From Bdellovibrionales bacterium (GTDB lineage: Bacteria > Bdellovibrionota > Bdellovibrionia > Bdellovibrionales > UBA1609): a stretch of DNA of 8,743 bases. The translations under genes were made by a program, and so were the position numbers. The notes under the pieces were generated by a model. That model searched no databases. It was not told where the DNA came from and worked only from the letters and a program-made list of their open reading frames with translations. The stretch's first letter is position 1. Each line of letters starts with the position of its first letter. Location: the NCBI GenBank assembly GCA_020434645.1, contig JAGRAK010000003.1, forward strand, positions 15,734 to 24,476, written 5' to 3'. This document shows positions 1-7,301 of this stretch, piece after piece.

Positions 1-1683
1 CTGCACACTCAAAACAACTTGCTGTTGATCCACTTTTGTACTGATTGTTAACTGACCTGATTCGCCCATTGCCTGGGCTGCGTTTTTAATTATGTTAAAT
101 ACCACTTGCTGAAGCAAACTCGGCTGCACAGTAACATTGGCGACGTCTTGAGTTAAATCCAGCTTGAGCTCAAATCGACTAATCAGAGTTTTAATCAGCG
201 GCAACGTTCGTGACACAATTTCATTTATAGAAATTTCAATTCGTTGGTTTTCAACATCACCTGCAGAAAACTCAATAAGATTACGAATAATCACCTGACA
301 CCTTTCAGCGGCGATTTCAACTTCGACCAAATCTTTATGCATAGTGGTGTTGGGTTCAGTTTGCTGAATTAATATCTGCGCAAGCGAGCGAACCCCAGTC
401 AGCGGGTTGTTCAACTCATGAGCTATATGCCCCGCCATATGACCTATAGCTGCCATTTTTTCACTTTGAATCATTTGCTTTTTTAATGTGTGGGCGAAAG
501 TAACATCAACGTAATGGTTAATAATATTTGTCGAATAACCAGTATCCCCTAATGAAATTGGATACGAATGAATTTCAAAAAACTTATTATTATAAATAAG
601 TGTCTCACCAAAGAGCTGATTAGCACTTACTTCACCCAAATTTTCGGCAAACGCTTTATTGGCTCGTAAAATCTGCATTTCAGAATCAAATATAGCCACT
701 GGATCTTGCAAACCATCGAAGGTCTGCTCCCACAGCATAGAGGCTTCGTTAAGATCTTGCTCAAGTAACAATCGGTCAAGCGCAATACTCATAGGCTGAA
801 GACGCTCTTCAATAAAATCAAAAAAACCCTTCACTCCATCTGCACTCAATGCGTGTTCAAAAAACAGTACGGCCGAAACACGCAACTGATCATGATTTGA
901 TTTTCTTTTTAATTTAAGAGGAATAGATAATAATTTGCCAAACGGTCGGCCAAAAATATTAGCCAAATACTGGCTATCGTTCACATCATTTAGACGCAGT
1001 CGGATTTGCTGCGGCCACACCCCGGTGACCACTTTCTCTGCGACCTGAGTGCCTTGAAAAAAGAGCAAGATGAACTCGTTTTCTCCTCTGGCAAAAGCCA
1101 AAATAGGCTCTTTGACTTTTGGGAACGTTTTCACTTCATTGTTTAAAAGGTTCATTAAATTTTCTACCTTAGAAACAACCGACAACTCTTTTACAAATTT
1201 AACTAGAGCCTTTATTTGAGAAGTCTTTTTGTCTGTGGCTTTTTTATTAGGACTTAAAAATTTTTTAAATCGACTCGCCTCAAGCACAGCATTCTCGAGA
1301 ATATCATTTAACTTTTCAGCTTGTTCAGGCAAGTAAAGCACATTTGAAAAGTTGCAGCTGTTCACCAAAGATATCGTCTGTGGCGTAAGGAGATCAGAAG
1401 CCTTCGCATGCAGTACGAGTAATTTTTCTTGTGCCGGCTCCTCTTCAACCTGTGCTTGAATATTTAAGACCTGTTTATCAACTTGATTGTGCCAAGACAC
1501 AACCAGAATAGGATATCGACTGCGGCTAACAGGCTTTTGAAAGTCCTTGTACGACATAAATTTTATCGAAGACAGCAATAAAGAAACTGATGGGTCTGGG
1601 ACTTCGCTCTCAGCCCCAACCCACAGGACGTCCTTATTTGTACGCAGTAATGAAGGAAGGCTAAAAAGACTTTCGTGTTTCAC
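1..1683 (-). CDS. Sensor histidine kinase: degenerate receiver, GAF-like, PAS, HisKA, partial ATPase (C-terminus cut off)
   Basis: 561 residues are visible; the end lies beyond the left edge. Residues about 17-115 have receiver-like strand/helix spacing ('KDVLWVG', 'YPILVVSW', 'EKLLVLHA', 'NVLYLPEQ') but lack the phosphoacceptor Asp, the acidic pair and the conserved Lys. A GAF-like region follows (about 155-300), then PAS (322-395, 'FDGLQDPVAIFD'), then the dimerisation/phosphoacceptor domain with the H-box 'GHIAHELNNPLTG' (H422). The ATPase N-box 'FNIIKNAAQAM' (529-539) is intact; the later G boxes are outside the window. There is no membrane segment, so it is cytosolic. The chosen start is GTG (1683), right after an in-frame stop, with AAGG 12 bases before; an ATG at 1557 has no ribosome binding site and would remove the first receiver strand. 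It ends a sigma-54 operon, so it may serve a sigma-54 activator. Confidence 0.88.
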   Translation of the reverse strand, partial: MKHESLFSLPSLLRTNKDVLWVGAESEVPDPSVSLLLSSIKFMSYKDFQKPVSRSRYPILVVSWHNQVDKQVLNIQAQVEEEPAQEKLLVLHAKASDLLTPQTISLVNSCNFSNVLYLPEQAEKLNDILENAVLEASRFKKFLSPNKKATDKKTSQIKALVKFVKELSVVSKVENLMNLLNNEVKTFPKVKEPILAFARGENEFILLFFQGTQVAEKVVTGVWPQQIRLRLNDVNDSQYLANIFGRPFGKLLSIPLKLKRKSNHDQLRVSAVLFFEHALSADGVKGFFDFIEERLQPMSIALDRLLLEQDLNEASMLWEQTFDGLQDPVAIFDSEMQILRANKAFAENLGEVSANQLFGETLIYNNKFFEIHSYPISLGDTGYSTNIINHYVDVTFAHTLKKQMIQSEKMAAIGHMAGHIAHELNNPLTGVRSLAQILIQQTEPNTTMHKDLVEVEIAAERCQVIIRNLIEFSAGDVENQRIEISINEIVSRTLPLIKTLISRFELKLDLTQDVANVTVQPSLLQQVVFNIIKNAAQAMGESGQLTISTKVDQQQVVLSVQ

Positions 1684-1715
1684 TCAACATTCGTACCTTG
1701 ATATAAAAAATGAAG

Positions 1716-2318
1716 TCAAGAAAGCTGAGCAAGGAGCTCGATCCAATTATCAATTGAGTTCAAAAGCTCATACTCCAGCACATCACTTACTAGCACAAAG
1801 TCTTGTTTTTCATACGCCGCGATCAATTCTGTCACCATTTTCATCATTTGAACCTCAGAATCATCCCATCGTTGTGAAAAGCCAGGCTTACTTTTTAGAA
1901 TCTGCCCCAAATTCGGCTTCAGCGCAATTAAAGCATCTGCTAAACATTGAATAGCGGGCATGGCATTAGCAAAACGGCGATTGGCATTTGGCGTACCACC
2001 CTCACGAAAAGCATCGGCAGTCTTTGCAACAGTCTCTTTTAAGGCCACTGCAAACTCAGTGAGCGATTGTACTGTTCCTGAAATTAAACTAAATAAGTTT
2101 TCGAGTTCAATTTCAATTTCATTGATATCTTTGTGTTCAGTGGCTGCGAATCGATTTTCATCATTTTCAGATAGTAGCAGACCGTTCACGCGTAAACGAC
2201 AAATCACTTTATGATCAGCCTCGGCCATTTGCTCGAGCTTCGCAACAATATCCTTCAGCTTATGTTCGATCGGGAACTGAGTGGCAATATCCTCTTTGTT
2301 ATATTTTATAGTTTCCAT
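1716..2318 (-). CDS. Unrecognised helical protein of 200 residues in the glycosylation unit
   Basis: I cannot assign a function. The N-terminal 60 residues mix strand-like and helical segments, with 'VICRLRVNGLLLSENDENRF' at 38-57. After 'INEIEIELENLF' (65-76) the protein is helical: 'VQSLTEFAVALKETVAKTADAFREG' (83-107), 'ANAMPAIQCLADALIAL' (117-133) and a C-terminal bundle containing 'QDFVLVSDVLEYELLNSIDNW' split over 172-192. The D-v-LEYEL pattern near the end is distinctive and feels like a recurring family motif, but I cannot name it. Soluble, with no signal peptide. The ATG follows GAGG with a 7-base spacer and overlaps the end of the second glycosyltransferase by 13 bases, so it is co-translated with the sugar enzymes; the kinase gene follows after 32 bases. 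A regulatory or chaperone-like partner is possible. Confidence 0.82.
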   Translation of the reverse strand: METIKYNKEDIATQFPIEHKLKDIVAKLEQMAEADHKVICRLRVNGLLLSENDENRFAATEHKDINEIEIELENLFSLISGTVQSLTEFAVALKETVAKTADAFREGGTPNANRRFANAMPAIQCLADALIALKPNLGQILKSKPGFSQRWDDSEVQMMKMVTELIAAYEKQDFVLVSDVLEYELLNSIDNWIELLAQLS

Positions 2319-3766
2319 GTAAGGTCCTCTCGTGGCAATTGCTCGTTGAAGGTTTGGTTCAGCTCATAAATTTGACAAATATCTCTTAGTTTTTCAAAAA
2401 TAGTTCTCGTCGTGGCCAGCACTTCGTTCATGCTCGCTGGGCCTATTCTTAATTTTTCTGTTTGAAACCATCTCACGACCGGACCAATTTCAGGTACAAA
2501 TTGACCCACTTGATGAACGAGTGAATCAATCTCATCTAGAATCCCGATCGCAATTGAACGTGTCTCTGGGTTTTGTATAGCTGACATTTGATCCAAACCC
2601 AAAGTTGCCAGTTCACCCAATCGCATAAACCCATGGCGAATTGTAACTGAATCTATTATGGGAAACTCAATATTCATATAAAGCGCTCTAACAAGCTCCC
2701 AACTAAAGCTGGCCTCTTGATAACCGTTGAGTTTATAGAGCACTCCAAACTCTTCAATTTTTTCAATTGAAAATGAACTTGCGGGCTTATGCGCTAATAG
2801 TAATTGCAGCTCAGCTGCAACCCGCTCACTTGAAATATGACGACTATCTTCAAACCATAAAACTCGGCTTCTTGGCGCACGCGGGCCGGTTTCCCAAAAG
2901 CGAACACTTGCAAAAGATATATTGAGACTCGGCGTCGCAGTAAGACTTGCCACATGAAGCGCAACGCTATCAGCACCGATGAGTGCTTCGGCATGAGATA
3001 ATATCCCGAATAAATCTTTTAACTCTGTACGACCTACCCAGTTTACAATACTGTCACTTTCAATATCATGAGGGACTAAACACTCTTCACCTGACGCGCC
3101 GACAAATACAATTTGGCCTGAATAGAATTTCTGAATTTTTGCCACAATTTCAGACCATGAGTTTGCAGAACAAGATTTTTCAACACTACTCGCCCCCACA
3201 TGAATCACAATATAGCTTTGAGCCAAGCCCTCTGGACGATCGCATTTCGGATAAGTAAAGTCTGCATTGTTTAACTCAACACCGGCAACCAAAGCAAAAA
3301 GATCTGTTACATGTATGCGATTGTTTCTCTCTACTCCGACTTGAGCATAAAAGTAGCTGCTAGCATCATCAGGTATGGCCAAGAAACCGTCTGTGTGTCG
3401 CGTGTAACCACGTATGACCGTTTTCGGTGCTGCCACTATATCGACCAAATAACTTGAAGATGGCGAGAAAGAAAGATTCACAATAAGATCGTATTCTTCT
3501 GCACGTAATGCATCAGTAAATGAATTTAAGTTACGCAGAGAACGCTCAAGACCTGGATGATCTGAAAATAATGGTTCAAATATTTCACGACTCGGCAGCT
3601 GTATCAGGCGATCTATGGCCGCAAGACCCACTGTTGCAGCGGCAAATCTCTCACGAACTAAAAAATGAAGCTCGACATCAGGGTTTGAGCGCTTTAAAGC
3701 GTTTAAAGTCGGCCAACTCTGATAAATATCACCGAATCGGGCGAGCTGTACGCATAGAATTTTCAT
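2306..3766 (-). CDS. Second GT9 family (heptosyltransferase-like) glycosyltransferase with helical C-terminal extension
   Basis: A 486-residue paralogue of the upstream GT9 enzyme. It has the same signature N-terminus 'MKILCVQLARFGDIYQSWPT' (1-20), 'YDLIVNLSF' at 92-100 and 'HVTDLFALVAG' at 152-162 (compare HYADLFRLAIG in its partner). The first strand of the donor domain is 'IVIHVGASSVEKSCSANSW' (186-204), where GT9 enzymes usually have a K and W pair, and 'IGADSVALHVASLTATPS' (263-280) is the donor-binding motif, nearer to consensus than in its partner. It lacks the four-cysteine cluster. Residues from about 325 to 486 form a mainly helical extension. The ATG is 10 bases after AAGGAG and lies within the preceding small gene; the stop overlaps the next gene by 13 bases. 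Cytosolic, with sugar donor and acceptor unknown. Sequential or alternative sugar addition with the first GT9 is inferred. Confidence 0.86.
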   Translation of the reverse strand: MKILCVQLARFGDIYQSWPTLNALKRSNPDVELHFLVRERFAAATVGLAAIDRLIQLPSREIFEPLFSDHPGLERSLRNLNSFTDALRAEEYDLIVNLSFSPSSSYLVDIVAAPKTVIRGYTRHTDGFLAIPDDASSYFYAQVGVERNNRIHVTDLFALVAGVELNNADFTYPKCDRPEGLAQSYIVIHVGASSVEKSCSANSWSEIVAKIQKFYSGQIVFVGASGEECLVPHDIESDSIVNWVGRTELKDLFGILSHAEALIGADSVALHVASLTATPSLNISFASVRFWETGPRAPRSRVLWFEDSRHISSERVAAELQLLLAHKPASSFSIEKIEEFGVLYKLNGYQEASFSWELVRALYMNIEFPIIDSVTIRHGFMRLGELATLGLDQMSAIQNPETRSIAIGILDEIDSLVHQVGQFVPEIGPVVRWFQTEKLRIGPASMNEVLATTRTIFEKLRDICQIYELNQTFNEQLPREDLTWKL

Positions 3767-3914
3767 TTCTAATTTGCTCCTTAATGAGTTCGGTTAAGAG
3801 CCTCATTTTCTTAGCCTCACCGGTGTAACCATTTGTCTGTACCACTTTATCTGCTGCCGTCTCGAGGCGCTTCATAGCCTCCACAAGTTGCCACTCTGCT
3901 TGTGCTGAATTCAT
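3729..3914 (-). CDS. Small helical protein of 61 residues between two glycosyltransferases
   Basis: I do not recognise this protein. It is short, charged and likely helical over most of its length (heptad-like 'EWQLVEAMKRLETAADKV' and 'AKKMRLLTELIKEQIRNE'), ending in a basic tail 'RTARPIR'. It has no membrane segment or metal-binding cysteines. Evidence that it is real: its ATG overlaps the upstream stop (ATGA), GGAG lies 5 bases before the ATG, and the only alternative is a 147-base gap in an otherwise packed operon. Its last 38 bases overlap the start of the next glycosyltransferase, whose ribosome binding site (AAGGAG) lies inside this gene, indicating translational coupling. A role as a subunit or chaperone linking the two GT9 enzymes, or as a small flagellin-binding factor, is conceivable but not shown. 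Confidence 0.68.
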   Translation of the reverse strand: MNSAQAEWQLVEAMKRLETAADKVVQTNGYTGEAKKMRLLTELIKEQIRNENSMRTARPIR

Positions 3915-5581
3915 AAATTCTCCGATAGTTGATTGCGTAAATTATTTATTAATTTCAACTTTATATGCTGGTGTCCGAAGGCTTGATTTAAAGCGTTTTG
4001 TAGTTGTCTAAGCTCATAGAGCCCGGTCTTATTCGATAAATTCATTTTATCAGAAAAAATATTGCCGAACGCAAGGGTGGACTCAACACTTGATATCTCT
4101 TGCCTTAAATCTTTTTCAATAAAATCGTGGTCACCATTGTGAGCAGAAATTCTCGTATGCTTTGATAAAGTAGAAAGTATTTTATTCAAACGAGATTCAG
4201 CTGAAGATGTTTTTTTCTCGATTTGTTCTAAATATAATTTTAATTGTAAGTCATTCGTCAGACTCTCAGTACTCGCGAGGCTCTCTTTAATTTTTAAACT
4301 TTCTGAACCATATGCAGCTAGTGGCTTCAAGTGCTCTTTATCTAAGTAAAACTTCCAGGCTGCTGCATCTAAAATGTCTGCTATGTTAAGTCGAGCAGAG
4401 CCTTGAGCTAAATTCTGACCATACCAAATACCTAGCTGTGTCTCTCGCGTTCTAATAACTTCAGCACAGTCAGCGTACTCCACTGCCAATGTTTTAAGTG
4501 CCGCCCAATCAGAATGAAGAAGCTTACTTGCCGAGAGCGCTATTAATTCAGATGGCATATTGTTAGAGCAATAGTGCTGCTCCCTATGACAAGTTGTCGA
4601 GTGCCCACATGGGGCGCAAGACTCATTTGTCTTTAGAATTAAAGAATCGGCCTTGTAGGCACCTGTCTTTTTATAATCGCTACTCCCTATTGAAATTTCA
4701 AGAATTGAGATTTCAGCCCCGTTAGCAAGATGCTTAATACTTGTATCACCGGTAAGGAGTAGGTCACTCTGCTTAAGAAGTGCAAGCGCGCCATCTAAAG
4801 TTAAAATGGCTAGCGCGCAGTCAACTTTTTGCGCAGCTAAGTCTGCCTGAAGAGCCCTCAGCTCATTTTCTTCGTTTGGCGCACCTAATAAAATAATATG
4901 AGCATCAGGTTCAAAGTTTTTAAACTGAGCGATAGCCTCAACCCACTTAACACGCCCTAAATTTTTCTTACTATCACTCGTGAGCGCCTGCACTATAACT
5001 TTTTTGCCATCAGATAAGTTTGAAGACGATAATACCTTATTTACTTCATTAACTCCGTGCTGGCTCACTTGAAATTCAAATTCAGTTTCTTTGTCGTTAA
5101 AGCCGATCGCCAATCTAAATAAATCGGCATAATGAAATGTCATGCCCGTTCCGGCTGCAACATAGTCATTTAAATATCGAAACCACGACGAAGAATACGT
5201 CGCCTGACCTGTAGAATTAAGCGACAGCCCAATCTGATTTTTTGCCTGAACAAGCGTCGAGAGATACCCACTCAGTCTATTTTGAGTCAAGTTCACAACC
5301 AGGTCATAGTGTTGACCACACAAGTGATCAGTAATTTCTGTCAGATAATCAATCGGCTCAAGTAGTGGGCAATTCGCCTCAGCCAGACCATCTTGCAAAC
5401 CCAGCCGGTCAAACGGCACCACATTATCAACATCTGAAAGTAAAGTTCGAACTGAAATAAACTGAGAATTTACAAGCAAATCAATCTGAGCATCGGGATA
5501 CTGCTGCCGAATACTTCTGATCGCCGGAGCAGACATCAGTATATCCCCTAATCGCAATAATGAAATTACAAGTATTTTCAA
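3911..5581 (-). CDS. GT9 family (heptosyltransferase-like) glycosyltransferase with Cys/His motif and helical C-terminal extension
   Basis: A 556-residue enzyme of the GT9 group (GT-B fold), whose known members move ADP-heptose onto LPS core sugars. The N-terminus 'MKILVISLLRLGDILMSAPA' is the family signature. 'YDLVVNLTQ' follows at 92-100, and the donor-site region is at 264-291, with 'LLLTGDTSIKHLAN' replacing the usual IgnDSGpmHlA. Next comes a compact Cys/His cluster, C322-x2-C325-x5-C331-x6-C338 with H327, H332 and H336 among them, a possible metal site. Residues 360-556 are a mainly helical extension beyond normal GT9 length. Translation starts at TTG (5581), overlapping the upstream TGA; AAGAG 8 bases before supports it, and the family N-terminus fits exactly. 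No signal peptide or membrane segment, so it acts in the cytosol. Donor and acceptor are unknown; flagellin is inferred from neighbours, LPS core being the main alternative. Confidence 0.86.
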   Translation of the reverse strand: MKILVISLLRLGDILMSAPAIRSIRQQYPDAQIDLLVNSQFISVRTLLSDVDNVVPFDRLGLQDGLAEANCPLLEPIDYLTEITDHLCGQHYDLVVNLTQNRLSGYLSTLVQAKNQIGLSLNSTGQATYSSSWFRYLNDYVAAGTGMTFHYADLFRLAIGFNDKETEFEFQVSQHGVNEVNKVLSSSNLSDGKKVIVQALTSDSKKNLGRVKWVEAIAQFKNFEPDAHIILLGAPNEENELRALQADLAAQKVDCALAILTLDGALALLKQSDLLLTGDTSIKHLANGAEISILEISIGSSDYKKTGAYKADSLILKTNESCAPCGHSTTCHREQHYCSNNMPSELIALSASKLLHSDWAALKTLAVEYADCAEVIRTRETQLGIWYGQNLAQGSARLNIADILDAAAWKFYLDKEHLKPLAAYGSESLKIKESLASTESLTNDLQLKLYLEQIEKKTSSAESRLNKILSTLSKHTRISAHNGDHDFIEKDLRQEISSVESTLAFGNIFSDKMNLSNKTGLYELRQLQNALNQAFGHQHIKLKLINNLRNQLSENL

Positions 5582-6201
5582 TTTATCATCTCTTTTAAAA
5601 TTTTTATTTTCAGCACCATGTTTTCATTGGTCTCTTGAACAATCGCACCATCAAGAGTCTTAATCGATATTAAGCTGTCTGAAGCCACCTTTACATGCCG
5701 CCCAGTCAAGAGAGAGCTCAATTCTTTTCGAACTTGACATAAGAAATTAGCACCAGCATCAGTGCGTCCGAGTAATAGTTCTTCAAACTCCATGTAAAGC
5801 GCACTCGCCTTTTGATGGGCTGGAGCAAATACCAAAACCGCATAGCGAGAATTTAGAGCACTAAGTAGACGAGGATTGCTTTTGAAACTGTTCGCTGTAT
5901 GAGCATTTACAAATACGACATTACTCAATTCAAGCGCATGCTCTCTTTGAGCAAATTGAATAAATTCATTCTGCACATCAACCGCTAAAATGTGAAGACC
6001 CGGAAAATTTTTTTGTAAGGCCACAAGATGATGTCCACAACCCACGCCTAGAACTATCACTTGTTTTTGTCGAATAATTCGAGTTTTATTTTTGTCGACC
6101 CACTTTTGCGCCTCAAGCATCGGATCAATTGACGAGCAAATGAAATTGCCATTCCACTTAATTGCAGGCAGCAAACTTTTGGTCTGAACCACTTCTATCA
6201 T
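5578..6201 (-). CDS. Small Rossmann protein resembling the N-terminal domain of Maf flagellin-modification proteins
   Basis: A 207-residue protein with one nucleotide-binding-type fold. Residues 15-35 read 'KWNGNFICSSIDPMLEAQKWV', which resembles the '…g..lhS.ydP..EA.r.v' stretch I associate with Maf (motility accessory factor, DUF115) and related proteins. It is followed by 'VIVLGVGCGHH' (48-58), a glycine-rich loop of the GxGxGyH type, and 'ILAVDV' (71-76), where Asp75 is placed like the acidic ribose-binding residue of class I methyltransferases. The central Maf/DUF115 domain is absent and the protein is far shorter than complete Maf proteins. It could be a stand-alone Maf_N-like adaptor, an SAM-dependent methyltransferase, or a degenerate partner. 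Start ATG overlaps the upstream stop (ATGA); its own TGA overlaps the TTG of the next gene. Context with GT9 genes and FliS favours flagellin modification. The fold is fairly clear, the activity is not. Confidence 0.65.
   Translation of the reverse strand: MIEVVQTKSLLPAIKWNGNFICSSIDPMLEAQKWVDKNKTRIIRQKQVIVLGVGCGHHLVALQKNFPGLHILAVDVQNEFIQFAQREHALELSNVVFVNAHTANSFKSNPRLLSALNSRYAVLVFAPAHQKASALYMEFEELLLGRTDAGANFLCQVRKELSSLLTGRHVKVASDSLISIKTLDGAIVQETNENMVLKIKILKEMIN
5590..5594 (-). promoter_or_regulatory. Ribosome binding site supporting a TTG start
   Basis: AAGAG lies 8 bases before the TTG at 5581, inside the last codons of the upstream gene. The only nearby ATG (5588) is in another frame and soon meets the upstream gene's stop. 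The TTG therefore starts the first glycosyltransferase and couples its translation to the preceding gene. Confidence 0.6.
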
Positions 6202-7271
6202 TTTGCTCTCGCCTCGCGAGTTTGAATTTCATCACGAATGACAGTTAAAACATCACGTCCACCGTCAACTTCTGGGTCAAGTCGTAGTGCCCTCTCTACA
6301 TTTTCTTTGGCCAAATCTAGTCGGCCTGAAAAAAAGTAAAACTTAGAAAGCCACATCCAAATTATTGCATCTTCACCACTAACAGCGAGATGCCCCTCAA
6401 GTCTGAATATGGCCTTATCAATTTCGTTATCTTTTAACGCCCAATCGGCAACAAGTTTAATGGCGGATTCGTTACCCGGATTTATATCTAATGCCTTCTC
6501 AACATTTGCCCAGGCCAACTCAGAGTCTCCATATTCTCTGTGAATCATTGCAAGACCCGCCCAAGCCTTATCATTTTTATCATTTAAGCTCACGGCTTCG
6601 CGAAATCTGCTGAGCGCAACATTGTATTCACCACGATAAAGTGCCAGTGATCCGAAGTTAACGAGAAGCACATCAGAGTCTGGTGAAATGGTAAATGCTT
6701 TATTGTAATACTCTTCTGCGCCATCAGGATCACCCAGACGAAGCAGAATGTTGCCACAATTTTTTAAAATATCAAAATGTTCGTAAGCATCAGCCGTTTC
6801 ATACGACAATGCGCGCACGTAAGCCTCAATAGCATCTTCATTGTAATTCATGTGATACAGCTGATCACCCAGTAGCTTATAGTGGGTGGCACTGCCTTTA
6901 TTTTGCACCAAGCGCTTTAGCACGCGTAATGCCTCGTCGTGCTCAAATAGCGCTTTTGCACATTCTGAGAGCCCTCGAATTGCAATTTCATTTTGGCTAT
7001 CAATTTTCAAAACAGCACGGTACATATCTTGTGCAATAGAAAACTCTTTTTCTTTAAATAGCAATCTGGCATTTGATAAGTACTCTGCCATCTCGGCAGG
7101 CCGAGTAGCCTCTTGCACGGGACGACTGGGTTTGTCTAAGATAAATTCTCGATCAAACTTATCAATGGCTTCTTTTCGCAGACTCAGTGGCACAGCAAAA
7201 AGCTCTGCCGGTTCTGCGTGTTCTTGTGCTATTTCAAAATTAGGTACTGGATTGGACTCTAGTCTAGACAT
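6198..7271 (-). CDS. TPR-repeat protein, first gene of the sigma-54-driven unit
   Basis: A 357-residue soluble protein built almost entirely of tetratricopeptide repeats, helix-turn-helix units that form protein-binding scaffolds. After a polar, probably disordered N-terminus (1-60, rich in E and P) about eight repeats can be read from residue 62 to 335; clear ones include 'GNILLRLGDPDGAEEYYNKA' (about 173-192), 'GSLALYRGEYNVALSRFREA' (207-226), 'GLAMIHREYGDSELAWANVE' (239-258) and a final 'FFSGRLDLAKENVERALRL'. There is no signal peptide, catalytic domain or membrane segment. The frame extends upstream to an ATG at 7331, but the promoter and ribosome binding site favour the ATG at 7271. Its TGA overlaps the next ATG (ATGA). 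TPR proteins accompany glycosyltransferases in several protein-glycosylation systems, where they can recruit acceptor or enzyme; that role is inferred here. Confidence 0.88.
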   Translation of the reverse strand: MSRLESNPVPNFEIAQEHAEPAELFAVPLSLRKEAIDKFDREFILDKPSRPVQEATRPAEMAEYLSNARLLFKEKEFSIAQDMYRAVLKIDSQNEIAIRGLSECAKALFEHDEALRVLKRLVQNKGSATHYKLLGDQLYHMNYNEDAIEAYVRALSYETADAYEHFDILKNCGNILLRLGDPDGAEEYYNKAFTISPDSDVLLVNFGSLALYRGEYNVALSRFREAVSLNDKNDKAWAGLAMIHREYGDSELAWANVEKALDINPGNESAIKLVADWALKDNEIDKAIFRLEGHLAVSGEDAIIWMWLSKFYFFSGRLDLAKENVERALRLDPEVDGGRDVLTVIRDEIQTREARAK

Positions 7272-7279
7272 GTAGATCA

Positions 7280-7284
7280 CCTCT
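7280..7284 (-). promoter_or_regulatory. Ribosome binding site that fixes the TPR protein start
   Basis: AGAGG lies 8 bases before the ATG at 7271 and downstream of the predicted transcription start. The longer possible start at 7331 lies upstream of the sigma-54 promoter, so it could not be on that transcript. Confidence 0.75.
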
Positions 7285-7301
7285 TCACTAAGATTATGAA
7301 G

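Noticed and set aside
1..1557. Kinase starting at ATG 1557
   Set aside because: No ribosome binding site precedes this ATG, and the open frame continues upstream with a receiver-like first strand to a GTG at 1683.
1547..1954. Plus-strand ORF of 135 codons
   Set aside because: It runs antisense across the kinase start and the end of the 200-residue gene, has low-complexity Ser/His-rich translation, no family features and no promoter or ribosome binding site of note.
3520..3828. Plus-strand ORF of 102 codons
   Set aside because: Lies antisense to the start of the second GT9 gene and the small 61-residue gene, which have ribosome binding sites and overlaps consistent with the operon.
6886..7275. 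Plus-strand ORF of 129 codons opposite the TPR gene
   Set aside because: It is the antisense shadow of TPR repeats, Ser/Arg-rich, and its far end crosses the TPR start and ribosome binding site.
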